DNA of 64,000 nt, from positions 1 to 64,000 of the forward strand of contig JBBIIC010000004.1 in NCBI GenBank assembly GCA_037446725.1. Direction: 5' to 3'. Every line of letters starts with the position of its first letter. The stretch's first letter is position 1. Source of the DNA: JBBIIC01 sp037446725. Its GTDB lineage: Bacteria > Actinomycetota > Coriobacteriia > Anaerosomatales > SLCP01. The notes under the pieces were generated by a model. The model saw nothing but the letters and a program-made list of their open reading frames with translations, searched no databases and was not told the DNA's origin. The position numbers were made by a program, and so were the translations under genes. Positions 35,594 through 46,833 of this stretch are shown in pieces.

Positions 35594-35983
35594 GTGTACG
35601 AGCTGACGGTCAAAGGACATTTCGATGCAGCCCACGCGCTTCTCGGGTATCCGGGAGAGTGTCGCAAACTGCACGGCCATACCTGGGATGTTGAGGTCAC
35701 GGTCCGCGGCGAGCACCTCGATGAAGTCGGGATCGTCTACGACTTCAAGCGCCTGAAGGAAGACCTGGCGGCCGTGCTCGCGCCGTTCGATCATGCGTTC
35801 CTCAACGAGGTGGCGCCGTTTGACGAGCTCAACCCTACGGCGGAGAATCTGGCCCGGGTGATCTTCGAACAGCTCTCGACAACAGCGGGAGACGAGGTCG
35901 TGGTCTCGGAAGTCGCGGTCTGGGAGTCGCCGATCGCCAGGATCGCCTACCGCGGCCAGGCGGGGGAACCCGGCCAGAGTTGA
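35594..35983 (+). CDS. queD: 6-carboxy-5,6,7,8-tetrahydropterin synthase-like protein (QueD/PTPS family)
   Basis: 129 residues. Zinc histidines are in HFDAAHALLGY and CRKLHGHTWDVEV with the catalytic Cys; FDHAFLNEV, then PTAENLARVIFEQL, are family blocks. QueD makes carboxytetrahydropterin from dihydroneopterin triphosphate for queuosine/7-deazaguanine. No queC, queE or queF is nearby, so the pathway is not proven here. GTG start with AGGAGGTCGCGGA upstream. It closes the iscS-to-queD gene train; no terminator is evident. Confidence 0.88.
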   Translation: MYELTVKGHFDAAHALLGYPGECRKLHGHTWDVEVTVRGEHLDEVGIVYDFKRLKEDLAAVLAPFDHAFLNEVAPFDELNPTAENLARVIFEQLSTTAGDEVVVSEVAVWESPIARIAYRGQAGEPGQS

Positions 35984-36003
35984 TTCGGCTCAGTACATAG
36001 AAG

Positions 36004-36174
36004 TGTCCCGAGAAACCTCGCCCACGTTGCGCCTACTCCGCCGCTTCCCATTTCCCTCCATTGGAATCCCGCTCGTCCGGGGCCAACTCGCGCCGAGCCC
36101 ATCCTCACGGTCCTCCGCCGGCGGCTACTGGTACACGACCTTTCGGTACTCGCCAGGTCCGACTTCTCGGGACA
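36004..36174. repeat. 171-bp segment bounded by an 11-bp perfect inverted repeat
   Basis: TGTCCCGAGAA at the left end is exactly inverted as TTCTCGGGACA at the right end. The size and non-coding interior fit a miniature inverted-repeat element or insertion-sequence relic, but I see no clear target-site duplication. The short open frame inside shows no protein-like pattern. Confidence 0.4.
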
Positions 36175-36353
36175 ACCGTCACGTTACCGGTGCCCCCGGT
36201 GGACGTCAATAGGATTTCGACGGGTTTCCCAACTTAGTGACCGGCGGCATGAGACGGTCGCCGAGCGGTACGTTACAGCGTGTGAACGGTCCGTCCTGCA
36301 ATCGAACCGTCGCAGGGGACAAACACGTGCCTCGCGTTGTAGCATCGGGTGCC

Positions 36354-36368
36354 TTAGGATAGACTAAC
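36354..36368 (+). promoter_or_regulatory. DtxR/IdeR-type iron box upstream of dtxR-feoB
   Basis: TTAGGATAGACTAAC matches 13 of 15 positions of the IdeR/DtxR consensus TTAGGTTAGSCTAAC. It overlaps a possible promoter (TTGTAG at 36337-36342, 17 bp, TAGACT at 36360-36365). The encoded regulator with bound Fe(II) would block transcription of its own gene and feoB. Confidence 0.75.
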
Positions 36369-36412
36369 GACGTCTTCGATCCCGAGTCACCCCACGTCAC
36401 CGGAGGTGCAGC

Positions 36413-37075
36413 ATGCCGTCCGAGACCCTCGAGGAGTACCTGGAGACCATCTACAAACTGGCCGAGCGCGGACCGGTACGTCCGACCCCGATCGCTGAGG
36501 CGCTCGGGGTGTCGGGTCCGACGGTGACAGCGACGCTGAAGCGACTGGAGTCACGGGACCTCATCAGGAGGCCCGACGGAGACGTGGTGCTCACTCCCGA
36601 TGGGGAACGGCTCGCAGTGGACATCATCCGGCGTCACCGGCTTGCAGAGCGATTCCTCGTCGACGTCCTCGGTCTTGCCTGGGAAGAGGCCCACGAAGAC
36701 GCGTGCCGCCTCGAGCACGCGCTGTCGCCGCGGGTCATGGAGGCGCTCGAGACGTACCTCGACAACCCGGAGGTCTGCCCGCATGGTCACCCGATACCCA
36801 CCGCTGGAGGCGAAATAGCCACAGTGGAGGGCGTACCGCTGTGCGATATCGAGAGCGGACGGACCTCCGAGATCGTCCAGGTCTCCGAGGAGGACGAGGC
36901 GATGCTGACGTACCTGGGGTCCCTGGGGATGTACCCGGGTACTGCGGTTCGCGTCTGCGAGGTGGCGCCGTTCAAGGGGCCACTGCTCATCGAGGTGAAC
37001 GGGACGACCTATGCGCTCGGGCGTGACATCGCCGAGCGGATACTCGTTTCTGCCGGGGACCGCGGCAGAGACTGA
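36413..37075 (+). CDS. DtxR-family iron-dependent repressor with FeoA-like domain
   Basis: 220 residues. The N-terminal winged helix is EEYLETIYKLAERG, then PIAEALGVSGPTVTATLKRL. The dimerisation/metal region includes RRHRLAERFLVDVLG, EEAHEDACRLEHALS (metal Glu, His, Cys) and NPEVCPHGHPIP, all typical of the DtxR family. Residues about 150-218 form an SH3-like FeoA domain (LGSLGMYPGTAVRVCEVAPF). Followed 12 bases later by feoB, with an iron box upstream, so it almost certainly regulates Fe(II) uptake. GGAGG lies nine bases before the ATG. Mn(II) (MntR-like) specificity is less likely given feoB. Confidence 0.92.
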   Translation: MPSETLEEYLETIYKLAERGPVRPTPIAEALGVSGPTVTATLKRLESRDLIRRPDGDVVLTPDGERLAVDIIRRHRLAERFLVDVLGLAWEEAHEDACRLEHALSPRVMEALETYLDNPEVCPHGHPIPTAGGEIATVEGVPLCDIESGRTSEIVQVSEEDEAMLTYLGSLGMYPGTAVRVCEVAPFKGPLLIEVNGTTYALGRDIAERILVSAGDRGRD

Positions 37076-37087
37076 CAGCGGTCCCTG

Positions 37088-39106
37088 ATGCAGACCTGCG
37101 ACGGGCCCGTACCCTCCGATCTGTTCCCCGCCGGGCGTCCTGAGACGCTCATCGCACTCGCCGGGAGCCCCAACGTCGGCAAGTCCACGTTGTTCAACCG
37201 GGTCACCGGTCAGGATGTCGTCACCGCCCACTACGCAGGCAAGACCGTCGACGTCAACGTCGGCCGTACCGAGATCGACGGACGGGTCGTCAGTCTCATC
37301 GACCTTCCGGGCACCTATGGCCTCGACGATACGACCGAGGTCTCGACCACGACGCGACGGGCGCTCCTCGACTTGCGTCCTGACGCGACGATCGTGGTGG
37401 TCGACGCGGCTCACATGGAGCGCAACCTCTCTCTCGCACTCGAGGTGCTCGACCTCGGCCTACCGGTCGTACTGGCGGTCAATCTCGTAGATGTGGCACA
37501 GCGCTGTGGCGTCGGCGTCGATCTGGCGGCGCTCGCGGCAACGACGGGAGCGCCGCCGGTGGAGACGGTCGCCACCACCGGCCACGGGATCAGCGAACTC
37601 ATGGAGGCGGCGCTCGCGGTCGCTCAGGAACCGCCGCCGTTGCCCACGCCGATCCACCGGTACAGCCGACAGGTGGAGAACATTATCTCCCCGCTTGTGG
37701 CGACCGCCGAACGCCACGGCGGCGTCGCGCTCTGTCTCGAAGGACGCGCGCTTGCCATGCAGCTTCTCGAAGGCCGCGCCGACGTCGTGGCGGCGGTGAA
37801 GGACCCCGGCCTGCTCAGAGTGGCCGCCGAGGCGCGCTCGGCGTTCGAACACCTGGCAGGGGAACGGGTGACTGTTGCGTTGCAGCGCGAGCGGCATCGC
37901 CTTGCCACGGAGGTGGGCGCAGGATGCGTCCGGCGCACGCAGTCTCCCCGTCGCATCCCATGGGAACGCCTCGCGACCTCGCCGCTGACAGGGATCCCGA
38001 TGCTCATTGCTGCCCTCGGCTCGATCTTCCTTCTCCTATTCTTCGTCGGGGAGCTCCTAGCGGGTCTGTTCTCATCGTTTTGGGCGACCTTTGTGTCCCC
38101 GGTGATCCAGATGGTCGTCGCGACGTTGTTCGGACAGGGCGCGCTCGGCCGGACGCTCCTGTGGGGACTGGACTCGGGGATCGAGGCAGCGCTCGGCATC
38201 GGCTTGCCCTACATCCTAACGTTCTACTTCCTGCTCGGTCTGCTCGAAGACAGCGGTTATCTCAACGCGGTCGCCTTCCTCGCGGACAACATGATGCACC
38301 GGCTCGGCTTGCACGGCAGAGCGGTCATTCCGCTCGTAGCCGGTGCAGGATGCAGTGTGCCGGCGGTCCTTGCGACGAGGGTCCTGTCGACCGATCGCGA
38401 ACGCTTCATCGGAGCGACGCTCGTCTCCTTCGTGCCCTGCAGCGCGCGGACCGCCGTGATTCTCGGCGCTGTGGGCCATTACGTCGGCATCGGTCCGGCG
38501 CTCGGCGTCTACGCAGTGACGATGCTCGTCGCGGTGACGGCGGGCCGGCTGATGGCGTGGAAAGTGCCCGGGCAGACGCGCGGGCTCGTCATGGAGATGT
38601 TCGACTTTCGTACCCCGAGCCTGTCCGTGGCCGCACGCAAGTCGTGGAGTCAGTTCCTCGAGTTCGTGGTCGTCGTGGTACCGCTCGTCGTCATCGGTGG
38701 GATCGTGCTGGGCGGCTTGTACGAGACCGGCTGGCTCTGGAGTCTCACGACGCCGCTCGATCCTGTCGTCGTGGGGCTGCTCGGGCTGCCGTCGGTGGCC
38801 GGCCTGACGTTGCTCTTCGGGGTGTTGCGCAAGGAGTTCGCGCTGCAGCTGCTCGTCACGCTCGCGATAGCGAGCATGGGACAGGAGGCGGCCGACCTCA
38901 CCGCGTTCATGAGCAGCGCCGACATCTTCGTCTACGCCCTCGTTAACACGCTCGCAGTCCCGTGCATATCGACCATCGCCGTGCTCGGCAGCGTTCTGGG
39001 GCGGCGGCGGGCGGGCCTGGTCGTGGCCATCACGATCGGGACGGCCCTGGCTGTCGGGACGTTCTTCGCGCAGACGCTGCCGCTGCTGGAGCGGGTCATC
39101 GGGTAG
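37088..39106 (+). CDS. feoB: Ferrous iron transporter FeoB
   Basis: 672 residues. An N-terminal cytoplasmic G domain has GSPNVGKSTLFNRV, DLPGTYGL and NLVD, followed by a helical domain to about 260. Residues about 300-672 are a transmembrane region with two homologous Gate halves: LVAGAGCSVPAVLATR and FVPCSARTAVILG, the Cys-containing pore motifs. Switch I reads HYAGKTVDVNVG rather than the usual YPGVTVE. It imports Fe(II), so it matters under anoxic conditions. No separate feoA or feoC is present; a FeoA domain sits on the regulator upstream. Confidence 0.95.
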   Translation: MQTCDGPVPSDLFPAGRPETLIALAGSPNVGKSTLFNRVTGQDVVTAHYAGKTVDVNVGRTEIDGRVVSLIDLPGTYGLDDTTEVSTTTRRALLDLRPDATIVVVDAAHMERNLSLALEVLDLGLPVVLAVNLVDVAQRCGVGVDLAALAATTGAPPVETVATTGHGISELMEAALAVAQEPPPLPTPIHRYSRQVENIISPLVATAERHGGVALCLEGRALAMQLLEGRADVVAAVKDPGLLRVAAEARSAFEHLAGERVTVALQRERHRLATEVGAGCVRRTQSPRRIPWERLATSPLTGIPMLIAALGSIFLLLFFVGELLAGLFSSFWATFVSPVIQMVVATLFGQGALGRTLLWGLDSGIEAALGIGLPYILTFYFLLGLLEDSGYLNAVAFLADNMMHRLGLHGRAVIPLVAGAGCSVPAVLATRVLSTDRERFIGATLVSFVPCSARTAVILGAVGHYVGIGPALGVYAVTMLVAVTAGRLMAWKVPGQTRGLVMEMFDFRTPSLSVAARKSWSQFLEFVVVVVPLVVIGGIVLGGLYETGWLWSLTTPLDPVVVGLLGLPSVAGLTLLFGVLRKEFALQLLVTLAIASMGQEAADLTAFMSSADIFVYALVNTLAVPCISTIAVLGSVLGRRRAGLVVAITIGTALAVGTFFAQTLPLLERVIG

Positions 39107-39144
39107 GGGAGTTCGCCGATCCTGTCAGAGGTGTCGCGTACCTT

Positions 39145-39170
39145 GAATATCGAACAGATGTTCGATATTC
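39145..39170 (+). promoter_or_regulatory. LexA (SOS) operator, 26-bp perfect palindrome
   Basis: GAATATCGAAC, four bases, then the exact reverse complement of the left arm. The core CGAACAGATGTTCG matches the Gram-positive/actinobacterial LexA box CGAAC-N4-GTTCG perfectly. It overlaps a promoter-like pair, TTGAAT at 39143-39148 and TATTCT at 39166-39171 with 17 bp between, so bound LexA would block it. The downstream small gene and dnaE2 are therefore expected to be DNA-damage induced. Confidence 0.9.
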
Positions 39171-39199
39171 TCGACTCCCTCGTTGACGGAAGGTCTCCC

Positions 39200-39619
39200 G
39201 TGGGTCGCAACGCCGCAATCAAACAGTACGTTCCGCTTCCCGACGGGCGTCCGCTCGACCTGTTCGACGCGGCTGAAGGGCTCCGGCCGGTCGTGCGCGA
39301 CCTGCTGGCGACGCCGTGGATCGTGCGCGCCTCGGAGCTCAGGCGCCCGGGTGACGGCGGGCTCGGCCGCAGGGTCGGCGAGCCGGTCACCGTCTCCTGG
39401 GATGCCTCGACACTCTCGCCGGAGACGTTCGCCTGGCGGGGGCACCGCTACGACGTGGTCTCGGTCGTACAGGCATGGGCGGTCGAGCACGCCTGGTGGG
39501 ATGCCGAGCGCCAGATCAGCCAGCGCTGCTGGAGGGTGCTCGAACGAAACGGCGGAACGTACGACCTTGCGTTCGATCGCCTGACGGGAACGTGGCTCCT
39601 CCTCGGCATGCAGGACTGA
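39200..39619 (+). CDS. SOS-controlled small protein preceding dnaE2 (DUF6504-like)
   Basis: 139 residues, basic and Trp-rich. The C-terminal part (FAWRGHRYDVVSVVQAWAVE, AWWDAERQISQRCWRVLE, and YDLAFDRLTGTWLLLGM) resembles DUF6504, a small beta-rich family seen with Y-family and DnaE2 polymerases in actinobacteria; this recollection is tentative. A GTG at 39200 with GGAAGG six bases upstream is chosen. An earlier in-frame GTG at 39131 would place the LexA operator inside the coding region, which is unlikely. dnaE2 follows 10 bases after the stop. It may be an accessory factor for the mutasome, occupying the position where ImuA/ImuB genes are expected. Confidence 0.72.
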   Translation: MGRNAAIKQYVPLPDGRPLDLFDAAEGLRPVVRDLLATPWIVRASELRRPGDGGLGRRVGEPVTVSWDASTLSPETFAWRGHRYDVVSVVQAWAVEHAWWDAERQISQRCWRVLERNGGTYDLAFDRLTGTWLLLGMQD

Positions 39620-39629
39620 AGGAGTCCCG

Positions 39630-42986
<3,357 letters not shown>

Positions 42987-42991
42987 CGGCG

Positions 42992-43447
42992 TCAGAACAC
43001 CGGGTCGTCCGGATCGTCCTCGACGATCACCTCGATGGACTGGGCACGGATGACAGGCGTCTCGGAGGCGGGTGTGCCCTCTTCGACAGGCGTCCCGCGT
43101 ATCTCCACGTAACGACCCCGGTACGCCGCGAGGTTGACACCGAGCCCCTCAACGCCCTCGACGACTGCGACGACGAAGCTCTGGGCCGTCTGGGTGTCGG
43201 CGACTCCTACAACGGCCCAGGAGCCGTTCTGGCCTTCCAGACGGGCAAGCACGCCCACTGCGCCCACCGCGCCGCCGTCACGTTCGTACAGGCCGGGCTC
43301 GGCCACGACCGGAGGGGGAGCGGGCTGTGGTGCGGGCGAAGGGGCCTGGTCGCCGGAGTCCCCGGTGCAGCCCCCCAGCATAGCGGCGAGCACGACACCG
43401 GCCAGTATTGCGCAGGAGACCAGTGGCTGTCGGATACTCCTGCTCAC
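42992..43447 (-). CDS. Putative lipoprotein coupled to dinB
   Basis: 151 residues. The N-terminus has a basic start, a hydrophobic stretch and a lipobox ending AAMLGGC, so it should be lipidated at Cys27 and anchored outside the membrane. A Pro-rich linker follows (residues 35-50). The remaining 95 residues look beta-rich, with NLAAYRGRYVEIRGTPVE suggesting an OB-like or beta-barrel fold. No family is recognised. Its GTG start overlaps the dinB stop (GTGA), so it is translated from the dinB transcript. It converges on dnaE2, with five bases between the ends. Confidence 0.75.
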   Translation of the reverse strand: MSRSIRQPLVSCAILAGVVLAAMLGGCTGDSGDQAPSPAPQPAPPPVVAEPGLYERDGGAVGAVGVLARLEGQNGSWAVVGVADTQTAQSFVVAVVEGVEGLGVNLAAYRGRYVEIRGTPVEEGTPASETPVIRAQSIEVIVEDDPDDPVF

Positions 43448-44697
43448 GGGAGGCCATCTTCCGTGGGATCACCGGGGAGGTGTGAAGGTGTGGCGGTGTC
43501 GGGCGCCTGCGTGCGGCCGTGCACGACTGCACGCGAACCGAAGCGCCTACGGACAGCATCGATACTCTCCGCGAGCCGTTCCGCAGCACGGTCTGGCGCA
43601 GGTTCGCCCTCGAAGAGGTTCATCTGAACGGCCCGGTCCTCAAATCCGCTCACACCGACACCGAGCAGCCGGACACCCACCCCGGGCGACCAGACCGTGT
43701 GCAGCAGGTCCAAGGCGGTTTCGAGCAGCGGTTCGCGCGCATGGGTCGGGGCGGGTAGGGTGCGCCTGACCGTGCGGGTCGAGAAGTCCCCGTAGCGGAT
43801 CTTGAGGGTGATCGTCCTGCCTGCGAGGCCATTGTCGCGCAGCCGGCCGGCCACCTTCTCGGTGAGCGCCGAGATGGTGGCGCGGACCTCAGCGGCAGCG
43901 TGTGCGTCAGCGGCAAAGGTGCGCTCGTTGGACACCGACTTCGCAGGAGGGCTTTCCCGCACGCTGCGCACGTCGATCCCGCGCGCGCGCCCGACTAGCT
44001 CCGGTCCCCAGGAACCGACCACCTCGCGAGCCGTTGCCTCGTCGAGGGCGGCGAGGTCGCTCATGGTCACGACACCGAGGCGTCGGAGGCGCGATGCGGT
44101 CACGGACCCGATGCCGGGCATCAGATTTGCCGGCAACCGGCCGAGGAAAGCCGCCTCCTCGCCCGGACGCACGACCGTGATGCCATGCGGCTTATCGCGG
44201 TCTGATGCGATCTTCGCGACGGTCTTGTTCGTCGCCACGCCGATGGAGCACGACAGACCCAGTGCGTCGACGTCCCCCTGGATACCGTGGGCAACCACGA
44301 CAGGATCAAGTCCTCCGTGCTCTCCGGGAGTCACGTCAAGATAGGCCTCATCGATCGAGGTCGGCTGCACGTGAGGCGTGACGGCCTCGAAGATGGCGCG
44401 CACGCTTCGGGAGAGTTCGCGGTAGCGCTCGGCGCGGGGACGGGCCCACACGGCATCGGGACACAACGCGGCTGCCCGTGCTGCGGGCATCGCCGACCTG
44501 ACGCCGAAGCGGCGGGCTTCGTAGGATGCAGCCGCGACGACGCCGCGGCGGGACGGATCACCACCCACGATCACGGGCAGCCCTCTCCATTCGGGGTGGT
44601 CCAGCTGCTCGACCGCGGCGAAGAAGGCGTCCATGTCGACGTGAAGAACGGCCTTTCCTCGCCACGAAGGGGGAGTTGTCGCGGGATTGCTCTCCAT
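43444..44697 (-). CDS. dinB: DNA polymerase IV (Y family)
   Basis: 417 residues. Catalytic motifs of Y-family polymerases are VLHVDMDAFFAAVEQLD at the N-terminus and SIDEAYLDVT near residue 120. GVATNKTVAKIASDRDKPHG and LMPGIGSVTASRLRRLGV (helix-hairpin-helix) follow. Near the C-terminus, QMNLFEG is a beta-clamp-binding motif. The ATG is the natural family start; no ribosome site precedes it, but TACACT lies eight bases upstream, so the mRNA may be leaderless. No LexA box is visible in the 75-bp dinB-nfo gap. Confidence 0.93.
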   Translation of the reverse strand: MESNPATTPPSWRGKAVLHVDMDAFFAAVEQLDHPEWRGLPVIVGGDPSRRGVVAAASYEARRFGVRSAMPAARAAALCPDAVWARPRAERYRELSRSVRAIFEAVTPHVQPTSIDEAYLDVTPGEHGGLDPVVVAHGIQGDVDALGLSCSIGVATNKTVAKIASDRDKPHGITVVRPGEEAAFLGRLPANLMPGIGSVTASRLRRLGVVTMSDLAALDEATAREVVGSWGPELVGRARGIDVRSVRESPPAKSVSNERTFAADAHAAAEVRATISALTEKVAGRLRDNGLAGRTITLKIRYGDFSTRTVRRTLPAPTHAREPLLETALDLLHTVWSPGVGVRLLGVGVSGFEDRAVQMNLFEGEPAPDRAAERLAESIDAVRRRFGSRAVVHGRTQAPDTATPSHLPGDPTEDGLP

Positions 44698-44772
44698 GGC
44701 ATCACAGTGTACCCGCGCGGGGGGTGCGCGTGCTTCGGCTAGAATCGGACGGGTCGTCCTGGAAGGAGTCCC

Positions 44773-45636
44773 GTGTACGTCGGTGCCCACGTCTCGGTCG
44801 CGAAAGGACTCGTGCGAGCGGCGGAGTACGCCGCGTCGGTCGGGTCGGAGTGCCTGCAGGTGTTCGCGAAGAGCCCGCGCCAGTGGCAGGGTCGTCCGCT
44901 CGACCCGCAAGCGGCACACGCATTCGCCGAGGCCCGGGAGCGCGCGGAGATTCGCGAGGTCTTCACCCACACGGCGTATCTCATCAACCTTGCGTCCGTC
45001 GACGACCTGCAGTGGGAACGCTCGGTTACGGCGTTGGCTGATGAGCTAGTGCGGGGCCGCGTCCTCGGCGCCGACGGTGTCGCTACACACCTCGGCACGC
45101 ATCCGACAGGCGAGTCGGACGTGGCGGCCGAGCGCATCGCCACCGGCATCCGACGGGCCTTCGAGATGGCGGGGGAGGCCCCGGACATCCCGACACGGCT
45201 GCTCCTCGAGAACACCGCAGGCGGCGGGGCGCTGTACGGCCGGACTGTGGGTGCCATCGGCCGGGTGATCGAACGATGCGGGGAGTATCGGTCGCTCGTC
45301 GGCGTGTGCCTGGACACCTGTCACGCCCACGCGTCGGGCATCGAGGTCTCCGACGACGCGGCATGGGCCCGGCTGCTGGCCGAGATCGATGACGCATGCG
45401 GCGGGGGGACGCTGGGTCTCGTTCACGCCAATGACTGCATGTTCGATCTCGGCTCGCGCCGGGACCGTCACGCCTGGATCGGTGACGGCACGATCGGCCT
45501 CGTTGGCTTCGCGGCGATGCTGGACCGCCCGGAGCTCGCGGAGGTGTCCGCTGTGACGGAGATGCCGGGTCAGGTCCCGTTCAAAGACGAGGAGAACATC
45601 CGCAGATTGAAGGCGTTGAGAGCGGGGGAGTTGTGA
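44773..45636 (+). CDS. nfo: Endonuclease IV (AP endonuclease)
   Basis: 287 residues, a TIM-barrel enzyme with a trinuclear zinc site that cuts at abasic sites. Motifs are YVGAHVSVAKGL, THTAYLINLAS, HLGTHPTGE, LLENTAGGG, GVCLDTCHAHASG, VHANDCMFDLGSRRDRHAWIG, and VTEMPGQ for the last ligands. The GTG start has GGAAGGAG upstream, and TAGAAT at 44740-44745 is a likely -10. It is divergent from dinB across a 75-bp gap, so the two repair genes share a promoter region. Confidence 0.95.
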   Translation: MYVGAHVSVAKGLVRAAEYAASVGSECLQVFAKSPRQWQGRPLDPQAAHAFAEARERAEIREVFTHTAYLINLASVDDLQWERSVTALADELVRGRVLGADGVATHLGTHPTGESDVAAERIATGIRRAFEMAGEAPDIPTRLLLENTAGGGALYGRTVGAIGRVIERCGEYRSLVGVCLDTCHAHASGIEVSDDAAWARLLAEIDDACGGGTLGLVHANDCMFDLGSRRDRHAWIGDGTIGLVGFAAMLDRPELAEVSAVTEMPGQVPFKDEENIRRLKALRAGEL

Positions 45637-45693
45637 CGCAGGTCACCGAGTCGGGAGGGAGGTGTGACGACCTTCACTGTGAACGTGCGTCGG

Positions 45694-45722
45694 TTGCCGC
45701 ACGCTGACGTGGGTTCTAGCAT
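45694..45722 (+). promoter_or_regulatory. Putative promoter for the acidic Cys-tailed protein
   Basis: TTGCCG and TAGCAT are separated by 17 bp, 47 bases before the start codon, in the gap after nfo. Only hexamer match and spacing support it. Confidence 0.45.
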
Positions 45723-45769
45723 GGGAAGCGCGGGACGCTCGGCTACCGAGGACATGTGAGGTACACGCG

Positions 45770-46771
45770 ATGGGTTTCTGCCTGCTCCGCCGCGATGGTG
45801 AATCCGTTGCACTGATCGTCTCGAGCGTCTTTCAGACACGGGCCGAGGCACTCGGCGAGGTCTCGCGCCTCTCGGCCGGCGAAGGCATCGGTGCCGACGA
45901 GGTATTCGTCGTCGACCTTGATGCCGCGATGCCTGTCCTCATCGTCGCACCGGCTCCGGAAGAGCCTTCCGGTGGCGCCGTGACATCGGAAGCTCCTGTC
46001 TCCGGACCCGCTCACGAGGAGAGCACACCGGCTGCCGACACGACGGAGAGCCCTGAGGCCGCCGTCATCGAGGTGGAGGCTGCGATCGCCGAAGCTGTCC
46101 TCGGACTCAATGAATCCGAGATCCCTCCCTACGTCGACGATATGCCGGTAGAGGAGTCATTCGGCGAACAGCAGCCGGTGCAGAGCTGGCCGTGGGATGT
46201 CGCCGAGGCTCCGGACGTCACGGAGCATGCCCAGGCCGAGAGCCCGAAGGCCGAACCGGACGAGGCCGCAGTAGCGCCGGTTGAGGTGGCTGAGGCCGAT
46301 GTCCGGGCCGGTGTCGAACCGGAAGTCCCCGAGGCCGAGATGCTCGAGCCTGAAGCATTCGAGACCGGGCAGCCCGAACCCGAAGCTCTCGAACCGGGAG
46401 AGGTGCCGGACGAGGTCGACCCGACGGAAGATGTCCCTGAGCCGTCGCCCGCCGACCAGCCCACCCCGGAGGAGGAAGACCTTCCGGACGAGGTCTCGGG
46501 CCTCCTTGCCGATCTCGAGGAGATCGTGCCGAGTGTCCCCGCGGCGCCCGAGCCCTCCGAACCCGCCGCGTCAACCTCGCCCGAGGCTGCTGCTGAGATC
46601 GAGCCGGAACTCGATCCTGCACCTCCCGAAGAACCCGCCAAAGCGTATGAGCCGGGGACTTCGGATCTCACCGAGCTGACCTGTGAGGACTGCATCTACC
46701 TCAACACGTGTCCGAAGAAGGACGAGAGCGACCCTTCGAACTGCGGGTCGTTCCAGTGGAAGTCGATCTGA
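45770..46771 (+). CDS. Acidic, probably disordered protein with a C-terminal Cys4 module
   Basis: 333 residues of three parts. Residues 1-60 are folded-looking (CLLRRDGESVALIVSSVFQT, then EVFVVDLDAAMPVLIV). Residues about 60-300 are dominated by Glu, Pro and Ala, with almost no hydrophobic clusters, and are probably disordered. The last 30 residues hold CEDCIYLNTCPKKDESDPSN followed by C, i.e. C-x2-C-x5-C-x10-C, which could bind zinc or an Fe-S cluster. No signal peptide or membrane segment. I recognise no family. The ATG has GTGAGGT eight bases upstream. A terminator follows 21 bases after the stop. Confidence 0.72.
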   Translation: MGFCLLRRDGESVALIVSSVFQTRAEALGEVSRLSAGEGIGADEVFVVDLDAAMPVLIVAPAPEEPSGGAVTSEAPVSGPAHEESTPAADTTESPEAAVIEVEAAIAEAVLGLNESEIPPYVDDMPVEESFGEQQPVQSWPWDVAEAPDVTEHAQAESPKAEPDEAAVAPVEVAEADVRAGVEPEVPEAEMLEPEAFETGQPEPEALEPGEVPDEVDPTEDVPEPSPADQPTPEEEDLPDEVSGLLADLEEIVPSVPAAPEPSEPAASTSPEAAAEIEPELDPAPPEEPAKAYEPGTSDLTELTCEDCIYLNTCPKKDESDPSNCGSFQWKSI

Positions 46772-46792
46772 CATACGTGCCTGGAAGAAGTA

Positions 46793-46820
46793 ACGGGAGC
46801 GGCCCGACGGCCGCTCCCGT
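46793..46820. terminator. Bidirectional terminator between the acidic-protein gene and rnpB
   Basis: An 11-bp perfect stem, ACGGGAGCGGC against GCCGCTCCCGT, encloses a six-base loop. It lies 21 bases after the acidic-protein stop and 14 bases beyond the 3' end of rnpB, which converges from the other side. It can serve both transcripts. Confidence 0.78.
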
Positions 46821-46833
46821 TGTGCGTTCCGGC

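Larger units (their letters stand above)
35984..36412 (+). other. 429-bp non-coding stretch, lower in G+C, between queD and dtxR
   Basis: No convincing gene lies here. The left part holds an 11-bp inverted repeat bounding 171 bp, listed separately. The right end holds the iron box and probable dtxR promoter. Between them (36180-36340) I see only scattered short dyads such as CTGC/GCAG at about 36294-36315. The base composition is visibly less G+C-rich than the flanking genes. This is the longest gap in the window without a gene or RNA. Confidence 0.7.

Noticed and set aside
36003..36212. Short open frame inside the inverted-repeat segment
   Set aside because: No ribosome site, Ser/Pro/Arg-rich random-looking product, no similarity to a transposase that I can recognise.
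44698..44772. LexA box in the dinB-nfo gap
   Set aside because: No GAAC-N4-GTTC motif is present on either strand.
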